From positions 1-17,132 of the forward strand of contig JBBHKE010003177.1 of NCBI GenBank assembly GCA_037447655.1: DNA of 17,132 nt, given 5' to 3'. Both the position numbers and the translations under genes were made by a program. The DNA is from Zygnema cylindricum. Taxonomy: Eukaryota; Streptophyta; Zygnematophyceae; Zygnematales; Zygnemataceae. Positions 8,457 through 15,589 of the stretch are shown one piece after another; position 1 is the first letter of the stretch, and each line of letters starts with the position of its first letter. The notes below the pieces were generated by a model. The model did not search any database and was not told where the DNA came from. It saw nothing but the letters and a program-made list of their open reading frames with translations.

Positions 8457-10687
8457 AGTGACTTACTTGCACGCCTCCTCGTCCATATATTCCTCTTCGA
8501 TACCAAAAAGGTCCCAAAAAACGGACGGTTCTACCCGACAAAATCGAGGTCGATCTGAACAAAGGAAGAAGGACAGAAAAAACAAGAAAAAAAAAACGTT
8601 AAGGTCTAAAAGAAAGATAGTACTGAGGAAGCCCATGGCACAAGACATCAAAGAGATACGAGGAAAGATCTTTCCTTTGGAGACCTATTGTTAGAGCTCC
8701 TCCTTTGAGATTCAACAATTCAACAAAATGTGATGGTAAAAATTTACTTCTTGGTGCTTTAAAAAAAAAAAAAAACATTGACCGTGAAAATGTTTCGTAT
8801 ATAAGTTTCCATGGAATCCCCTGTTTCTTTTTACACCAAGAATTGCTACTAGAGTTACTAACCCCAATTCAATAAATATTTTGTCTTCAATCTTAATAAC
8901 ATTGATTGCAAAAGCGGCCATAAATCATTCAAACCAATCAAACCTAAATCAGGATATTAATTTCAAATTACAAACCATTTCTTTTCACCCTAATAGCTAT
9001 ACATATTGTTCTTCATGTACAAAGCTGACCGCTAAACATCAAAAACACGTAATATACTACTCGTGATATGTTTGATAATAAATTAAAAACAATTATGACG
9101 TATTGTTCAGCAATCATTTCGAAACGGGCCAATCACCACAATTAGTGTGGATGATAATGGCAAGTTTACAGCCTATTTAACATTGCTAATTGAATTCCCA
9201 CTAATCTCATGGATTCAATGACTACGTTAGTTCATATTCTGTACTAACAAGATTTGCCCAAGTTCCCTAAAAACCATCAACAAGTCTTGGTTTATATTTA
9301 ATATCGCAAACATGATGTCCTCAATACGCTTCACAAGTCCGTATTCACCAATAATACTCAGTAATAATCCTTTAAAAGTTGTAAATTCCCATTCAAATGT
9401 TTTATTTTTAAAAGTACAAATTTCACGTTCATCTTTGAATGTTTTCCATGCGTGAATCCACAATAATTACGGTGTCCAGTGAAGAAAGAACATAGACAGA
9501 ATGTTATTCCACCCGAGAATGATTCAATCCACATTAAATTCGGTGTCCGGAGTTGTACCTTAGTATTTGGCACACGTTCTCAAGTTTTTGTTGAAATTAA
9601 TAAACCATCCATTCAATCCACATTAAATTTGGTGTCTGGAGTTTTACCTTCGTATATGGAACAAGTTCTCAAGGTTTTGTTGTAGTTAATACACCATCCA
9701 TCCGGTCCCACCATGGATTTGTAAAGCTGTGGAAATACCAAAACGACAACCAAACAATGTTGAGACAATCAACATCCACCTACTAAAAATGTTTTTAGAA
9801 AAAACATTTTGAAAACTTGCAAAAGAAATTGTTGCGATTCAAATCAGACAACATGTTTTGCACCGGATAAGTGTCTCGGAAGATCACGCGATGTGCTTAC
9901 GAAAATCCTCACATAAAGAGAAACAAAAAAATCAAAACTCCGAAAAACATTCTCAAACCCGAGACTGAAAACTCAAAACTCAAAACCCAAAACCCAAATC
10001 CAACCCAGAGTCCAGAAAACCCATAAACCGGAAAACCAAACCTCTCCCCTCTCCCCCTCCCTCCCCCTCCCTCCCCCTCCTCTTCTCCCTCCCCTCCTCC
10101 CTCCCCTCTCTCCCATCCCCCTCTCCCTCAAAAAAAACAAAAAAAACAAAAAAAAAAAAAACAAAAAAAACAAAAAAAAAAAAAACGCCCCAAAAAAAAA
10201 ACAAAAAAAAAAAAAACAGCACCTGTAATTCCTCGGGATCCTTTAAAATGTCTTCTATTGGAGGAGCTCCTGGCCCCTTGTCCAGCTGGCAGCACGCGCC
10301 GCACCCCTTCATGCACGCCCACCCCTTCCGCGGAACCTTCCCGGAAGCTTCCTCCGCCGAACCTCCGCCCGAACCTCCGACCGAGTCCCCGACCGAATCC
10401 CTGAACGAATTTCCGACCGAATTCGGACTGGCCGAATTCGCTCCCGATTGGCCGAATTCCTGAGGGGACGAATCCTGAGCGCACGTGGGAAATTCGCGGC
10501 GGGCCGCGGTACGGACTGTACGGACTGTAGGAAAGGTGGGGGCAGGAGGGGCGGTAGGGACGGAAGGAATTGTACGGACTGTACGGAATGTACGGAGGGA
10601 GGTTGGGTAGGAGTGGGAGAGGGAATTTGGGGGTGGGAAAAGGGAAAAGTTGGGGTTTTGGAGGCGAAAGGGAGCATAGAGGGCCAT
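7949..10687 (-). CDS. Plastid-targeted CxxCxxCC (YkgJ-like) zinc/iron-chelating protein, complete
   Basis: There are four exons on the minus strand: 10687-10223, 9726-9648, 8554-8467 and 8090-7949. They total 774 nt, or 257 residues plus TAA, and all sites are GT-AG. The ATG at 10687-10685 has a good context (TCCATGGCC). Residues 1 to about 65 are Ser/Thr/Arg/Pro-rich and nearly free of acidic residues, like a chloroplast transit peptide. Residues 80-115 are a low-complexity Gly/Ser linker. The metal-binding core follows: C125-M-K-G-C129-G-A-C132-C133, then MVGPDGW-C167-INYN, RT-C177-SIYEDRPRF-C187-RVEP, and late cysteines C210 and C213. This is the order seen in plant members of the CxxCxxCC family (Pfam PF03692), which are predicted metal binders of unknown function. 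The C-terminus (residues 238-257) is Lys-rich. The gene diverges from the PP2C gene. Confidence is high because each exon continues the family motif across split codons (G/AT for D182, AA/T for N211). Confidence 0.92.
8091..8466 (-). other. Intron 3 of CxxCxxCC gene with (AT)n
   Basis: The donor GTAAGT is the complement of 8461-8466, and the acceptor GTGTGCAG lies just before the last exon. A pure (AT)n microsatellite occupies about 8411-8452. Otherwise the intron is AT-rich. Confidence 0.8.
8555..9451 (-). other. Intron 2 of CxxCxxCC gene, unique part
   Basis: AT-rich intronic DNA ending (on the minus strand) in the acceptor TTTGTTCAG at 8563-8555. No exon is needed here because exon 2 joins exon 3 with an unbroken family motif. 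A 78-codon open frame at 9227-9463 on the minus strand has no family features. Confidence 0.65.
9452..9699 (-). repeat. 89-bp tandem duplication spanning exon 2 3' half and donor
   Basis: Unit 1 (9611-9699) contains the 3' half of real exon 2, its donor GTAAAA and the start of the intron. Unit 2 (9522-9610) is exactly 89 bp away and still reads GWFINFNKNLRTCAKY on the minus strand, but the metal-ligand Cys is Phe, a TAA replaces the final Glu codon, and the donor is GTACAA. A shorter, more diverged third unit occupies about 9452-9521, recognisable by TGAATCCACA..TTACGGTGTCC against the ATTCAATCCACA..TTCGGTGTCC of unit 2. The relics lie inside intron 2. Confidence 0.85.
9522..9610 (-). pseudogene. 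Dead duplicate of CxxCxxCC exon 2
   Basis: This is the second unit of the 89-bp duplication. Compared with the real exon it retains DGW, NLRTC and the donor GT, but Cys167 is replaced by Phe (TGT to TTT) and the last Glu codon is TAA. It lacks the exon's first half and its acceptor, so it cannot act as a normal alternative exon. It reads as a neutral relic. Confidence 0.8.
9727..10222 (-). other. Intron 1 of CxxCxxCC gene
   Basis: The donor GTGCTG follows exon 1 (complement of 10217-10222), and the acceptor is TTTCCACAG (complement of 9727-9735). Immediately after the donor on the gene strand come long T runs broken by G (10133-10216), then a GA-rich tract (10045-10130, CCCTCC/CCCCTC on the plus strand), then short repeats of the GTTTTGGGTTTTG type (about 9965-10030). 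Confidence 0.85.
10341..10600 (-). repeat. Coding minisatellites in exon 1 of CxxCxxCC gene
   Basis: Two short repeats build the N-terminal region. CGACCGAAT/CCGAATTC-like words at about 10370-10458 encode the Ser/Val/Gly/Asp linker (SVGNS, DSVGDSV). GTACGGACT/GTACGGAAT words at about 10507-10600 encode RTVRT/RTFRT units of the presumptive transit peptide. The GC content here is far higher than in the flanking introns. Confidence 0.7.
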
Positions 10688-11062
10688 GGAGAGGGGGAGG
10701 AGGAGGGTGAGGGGGAGAGGAGGGAGAAGGGGAGGGAGAGGGGAAGGGGGAGAGGGAGAGGGAGAGGGAGAGGGAGGGGAAGGGGGAGAGAGGAGAGATG
10801 ATAGAGAGGAGAGAGAGGAGAAAAAATTGAGGGCAGCACAAGAAATAGTGTGGTGGCCGTACGATAATGTACCTTGCGTGGACACATGTGTCCTTTGACC
10901 AATAGTGCGGTGTTTAAAAGTTCGAACTAAAATTTCAACTTTTTGAAAATTTGAAATTTTAAATGTTGAACGTTTGAAATTTTGAAAGCATTGAGCGGAC
11001 CGTACGAGTTTATAATTAAAGTACGGAGTCGTTTGAAAAATATAGCACCGGTACGAAATGAC

Positions 11063-11304
11063 GTACACCGTGAATCGCTATTAGAGTTAAATTGTTAATA
11101 ATTTTTTCGTCCCTTAAAAAACATTTTTGTTCGTACACTCTTGTCCGATTTTCAATTTGAGACCGCCAATCGGAAGCTGAGAATTTTATCTTTCAATCTC
11201 AACGGTCAGATCCAAAATTGGACAAGTGTGTACGGAGAAAAGATGTTTTAAGTGGCAAAAAAAAAACATTAATACTAATAGGCTAATAGCGATTCACGGT
11301 GTAC
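11063..11304. mobile_element. MITE, best-preserved copy
   Basis: This 242-bp element has perfect 22-bp inverted ends, GTACACCGTGAATCGCTATT.. at 11063-11084 and its exact complement at 11283-11304. A second inner inverted pair is GTACACTCTTGTCC (11133) against GGACAAGTGTGTAC (to 11233). The outermost GTAC is palindromic and could be part of the ends or a target duplication. It has no open frame. Related copies are at 2988-3203 and 15181-15395. Confidence 0.85.
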
Positions 11305-11588
11305 CTTACAGAAGTACGAACTTTTTAAAGTACGATTTTTCTGGTTTTTAAAATTTTTTGCGCTTAAGGAAAACTGGAAAAGTCAGTTCGAAAGAATTCA
11401 ATACACAAATACGTACCGTACGACTCCGTACCGTATAATAATTTGTTCGGAACTTTCAATCGTAGGATAAAAAAATAAAAACATTAAACTAAACGTCACT
11501 ATAAGTTTGAGCGTGACACCTGTCTCGCCTTGTTTGGCAGTTTCATCTGACAATACACCAGGAAGCTTCGGAACGCTTCTACAGTTTC

Positions 11589-11596
11589 TGACGTCA
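11589..11596. promoter_or_regulatory. TGACGTCA palindrome (bZIP/CRE-type site)
   Basis: A perfect TGACGTCA lies six bases before the PP2C start codon. This is the classical CRE/bZIP core. Its position so close to the ATG suggests either 5' UTR location or chance; a role is only inferred. Confidence 0.35.
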
Positions 11597-11602
11597 TCAG
11601 CC

Positions 11603-13557
11603 ATGGCTGCCAACAAGAGGAGCTGTACGGAACCGTTTGAAAGTGATATGAAGAGGCCACGTGGACAGTCATGTGAGGAAATTATAGATGCAGGCACTTC
11701 GCTGGATTTTTCGGGCAGGAATAAAAAAAAAATTGCTGGTGGTGATTGGAGTTGATGAAATTGTTTCAAATGAAGTTAGTTCAAATAAAGAAGAAGAGAA
11801 GGAAAATGAAGAAGAAATAGAAAATGAAAATGAAAATGAAAAAGGAAAAGAAAAAGAATTGTCCAGGGGATGTGATTTTGTGGAAATTAGGTCTCAAAAC
11901 CAAGAAAAAGTTTCCGGTTTAATTGTTACAAAAGATTTTGAAAAGGAAGTAAAAGAGGAAAATAAGTTGTGTTATTCCAGTCTTGATGAGAATGAGAAAC
12001 CAGAAAGTGAAAAGTTAGAAACAAAAACAATTCCTGAAGATTGCAAGGAAAAAGTAGAAGAAAAAAAAGAAGAAAAAGAGAAAATTATGGACGAAAAAGA
12101 TGGTCAAACAAAGAAGGGAGAGGGAAAAAAGACTGAATCTTATGGGGAACATATGTTAAACGCAGTGGAAAGAAGTGGATTTTGTGAAAAAGAAGAAGAG
12201 AAAGAATCGAAAATAGAATTGAAACAAGAAGTGAGAAAAGTTACAGGTTTTGAGAAATGTACGGAAGAAGGAGAAAGAAAAGGAGAGCCAAAAAAAGTTG
12301 ACGTTTCCGAAATTTGTCACAAACAAAAAGACAAAAACTTGTCGTCTCTAGTGAAAACTTTTAGGACAGCTGTTTTCCCGGGAGTGGCTGAAGACAAAGG
12401 CTCCAGACACACCATGGAGGACGCGTGGACAATTCTGACACATGATACATGGCAAAAGGAAAATGCCAAATTGAGGTACAGAAAATAGGGATGGGAGTTC
12501 ACCGGAAAAAAAATAAATCTTAATCTAGTCCGAAAAACTTCAATTGCTCGAATTTTGGAAAATTGAAAAAGCTGAAAAGTAAGGAAATTTTGTTAAGTCT
12601 GAAAAGTTCGGAAAATTTGATGTACCTCTCGCTCTCTCTCCCTCTCCCTCTCCCTCTCCCTCTCTCCCCTCCTCCCTCCCCACCCTTCTCCCTCCTCCCT
12701 CCTCCCCTCCCCCTCTTCCCTCCTTCCTTCCTCTCCTGGTGTGGCAAAACAGGTTGAAATACTCCAAAAGAATCAATCCGATGACAACTTTTAGGGCTGA
12801 TTATTTTGTCTTTACTTTTAGCATGAAATAAAATTCCTTTTTGCACTTTTAACCAAATCTCAGTGTACTTTTTCCTTGCGCATACTACATTATGTTAACA
12901 CTTTATGAGAATTAACGACACTAATTTGTTAAGGCATTTTATTAGAATTAACTACACTAAATGATGTTAAGTGCTCATTAGCTTTGATCACACTGAATTA
13001 TGTTAACACACTATCAAATTTGATTACACTACGTTATGTTAACACTTTATCACAATCAACTACACTTAATTATGTTAACAATTTATTAGATTTGATTGCA
13101 CTACAATATGTAAACACTTTATTAGAATTGATTACACTAAATTATGTTAGCACTTTATTATAACTGATTTCACTAAATTGTGTGTTGCCACGTGTATAAC
13201 ATATTTGTTTCGAATTTCAATGATTATACGCTATCTATTCAAAAATTCACTCTATTTGTTAAATGTTCAATTCGATCATACCCTTTTTTATTTAAAGTTC
13301 GTAAATAAATCTGGTGGCGTTTCACAGTATATGTAAAGCATAGATTAGCAATTGAAGTGATTTTTAGGAAGAAATTGTCCTTTGTTTCTCGTTAAAGGGT
13401 AAGAGATGCTTTTCATTTAAGTAGTATATGGTTTCAGATATTCGTGCTATATCCTGTTAGATATATATGTATACATATTTAGTTTTGTTTGTTTTGTTTT
13501 GTTTCATTTGATCGACAGATTCAGATTTTAAGCTTTAATATTCTAAAAGCAGTAAAA

Positions 13558-13604
<47 letters not shown>

Positions 13605-15537
13605 TCTTTTTGACTTGTTACGGTAGCTGCGTTTTCATTATTATTTTTTCTCTGTTATTTCCTGCGTACCTTTTGTATTTTTCTTTTCACAAATCATCTG
13701 TGGGCGAAATTTTCTCCAGAAAGTAAAATGAATAAGCTTTTTTTTATTGTCCCAACCAGAAAAATCAAACTTTTTTCCTTTGGTCTCTTTGTTCCAAACA
13801 AAAAGAAAAAAAGTTGTTTATGAGTCCAACATGATCAGAACTAAATCGAATTTAGTTGTCATTGTCGCGTTTTCAGTTGTGATTAGTGTGTAATTTTTGA
13901 ACCTAGAGGGTTGACTTTGTATTCAGTTGTGAAATCTTTTAGTTTACTAGTAAAGTTTCCGATTTACTTCAAATCAGTCAAGAAATTGTTAAGTTTAGTA
14001 GTAATGTTTCAAATTTACTCTAATTCAGTTGAGAAGCCTTTTAGTTATCAATAAAGTCCCAGATTTATTTCAAATCAGTTAACAAATCTTTTAATTTACT
14101 AATAAAGTCCCAGATTTACTTCAAACCAGTTAAGAAATATTTTAGTTTACTAATGAAGTCCCAGATTTTTTTCAAAGAAATCTTTAAGTTTACTGGTAAA
14201 GTCCCAGGTTTATTTCAAATCAGTTAAGAAATCTTTTAGTTTACTAATAAAGTTCCAGGATTACTTCAAATTTTTGTCAGATGCTTACATTTTGCGGTTT
14301 ATGATGGACACGGAGGCCGAAAAGCTGCAGATTTTGCAAAGACCCATTTGCATACTGCCGTTTTGGACTCGGGATTTTCAAAAAATGAGGTATTTTGGGT
14401 TTGTTTAGAATGAAACTATTAATCTTATCCACATAGAAAGTGTATTTAGTTAAGATTTGTGTGTGACTGACACAAGAAGTCGAGGTTTTTTTTTCCAGCC
14501 CGTAGAATCTACTAAACAAAAATTTAGCTTTGGTAAGAGTTTGGGACCATAGGTGACCAAAACTTAGATGATATGTCACAAAAGGAGAAAAAGGGTGTTT
14601 CTGACATTTAAAGTTTTTTTTTGTTTTTTTTTTTTTTGTTTTGTGTGTGTCAGATGGAACTGAAAGTGGCCAAAAAGGCAATTGTTGAAGGTACGAGAAT
14701 ATTTCCTCTTTTTTGTCTTTTTTAGTGGCATTCTCATGATATAATTTTTTATTCTTTCTGAGCTTTTTATCTGGTTTTCCTTTTTGGCTTTATCTGTTCG
14801 AACAAAGTTATAAAACTATACCTGAGAACGTTTGATTGTATTCCTCTTTTTTATTTTTATCTTCTTTTCTTTTTGTTTTCCTGGCAGGTATTAAAAAAGT
14901 TGACGAAGAACTTTTGAAGGTCAGCGCTTCAGGTGCGTTTACATTTTGTGCAAAAATGGACTCTTTGAAAAAGAAAAAAATAATATGATTTATGTATTGT
15001 AGACTAATAGTATTCTCACAACTCATAATTTTTTAATTCCTCTATCCAGAATTCAACAATCAGTAAGGAATAATACAGTTTTAAAGGAATTGGTCAGCCA
15101 AACCGTAGTTCTAACCGTTATTTGTCTGGATCATTTTATGTCTGTTTTCCACAAATGAAATAGTTTTGGAACACACTACCACACCGTGAATCGCTATTAA
15201 CGTTAATAACACTAATTTGGTCCTGTTTTTCTTGCCCTCTGAACACAAACTCCTGTTAATACACTATTTCTTTTCTTAGCCGTAATTGTTTTTGCGATTC
15301 ACAATATCCATGTCATTTGTACCGGAAGTACAATTATTAACTAAAACAGTCCTCAAACTAATGTTTACTTAATGCTAATAGCGGTTTCCCGGTGTCGTTA
15401 CCACACTTCTTGCCATAATCAATATATACCTTTTGTTTTTTACCGATTTCACTAAGAGAACATATAGTACGAGCTTTTTTTTGGCAGAAATTTCTAAAAT
15501 AGTGTTTCTAACGCTAATTAAAGACGTAGTTTACAAG

Positions 15538-15589
<52 letters not shown>

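Larger units (their letters stand above)
10688..11602. promoter_or_regulatory. Divergent promoter region, CxxCxxCC (-) and PP2C (+)
   Basis: This 915-bp region separates the two start codons and must hold both 5' UTRs and promoters. Next to the CxxCxxCC start lies a purine-rich tract (10688-10825), which is CT-rich on the gene strand and probably in its 5' UTR. Fourteen GTAC words fall between 10859 and 11431. A MITE-like element sits at 11063-11304, and GTACGGAGTCGT (11021-11032) is inverted as ACGACTCCGTAC (11420-11431) outside it. A palindrome TGACGTCA lies just before the PP2C start. No clear TATA box is assigned. Confidence 0.6.
12476..14280 (+). other. Intron 1 of PP2C, repeat-rich
   Basis: The donor GTACAG follows TTGAG and the acceptor is TTTTTGTCAG. 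The intron holds, in order, a (CTCCCT)n tract at about 12626-12740, a 36-bp minisatellite (12884-13190), an (AT)n run (about 13560-13600) and a 51-bp minisatellite ending at the acceptor. The exon 1 and exon 2 motifs join cleanly, so no exon is missing here. Confidence 0.85.

Noticed and set aside
8458-8694. 78-codon plus-strand open frame
   Set aside because: Antisense to CxxCxxCC exon 3 and then A-rich intron; no family features.
9227-9463. 78-codon minus-strand open frame (WKTFKDEREICTF...)
   Set aside because: It faintly resembles a further copy of the exon 2 repeat, but the match is too weak and the exon chain is complete without it.
10448-10898. Plus-strand Arg/Gly-rich open frames over the CxxCxxCC exon and its 5' flank
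   Set aside because: Antisense shadow of a GC-rich exon and a purine tract.
9980-11068. 362-codon minus-strand open frame as one unspliced protein
   Set aside because: It merges the real exon 1 with upstream 5' UTR/MITE sequence and downstream intron poly-T. The ATG at 10687 and donor at 10222 fit the family and the transit peptide.
11688-12488. ATG at 11688 as the PP2C start
   Set aside because: Its context is weak and its first residues (MQALRWIFRAG) are the off-frame reading of what precedes A10. The ATG at 11603 is much better, though this remains an alternative.
12884-14275. The 36-bp and 51-bp tandem arrays as a CRISPR array
   Set aside because: Units are contiguous and diverged with no unique spacers, and the setting is a eukaryotic intron.
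14277-14681. 134-codon minus-strand open frame
   Set aside because: It is antisense to PP2C exons 2 and 3, which carry the DGHGG motif on the + strand.
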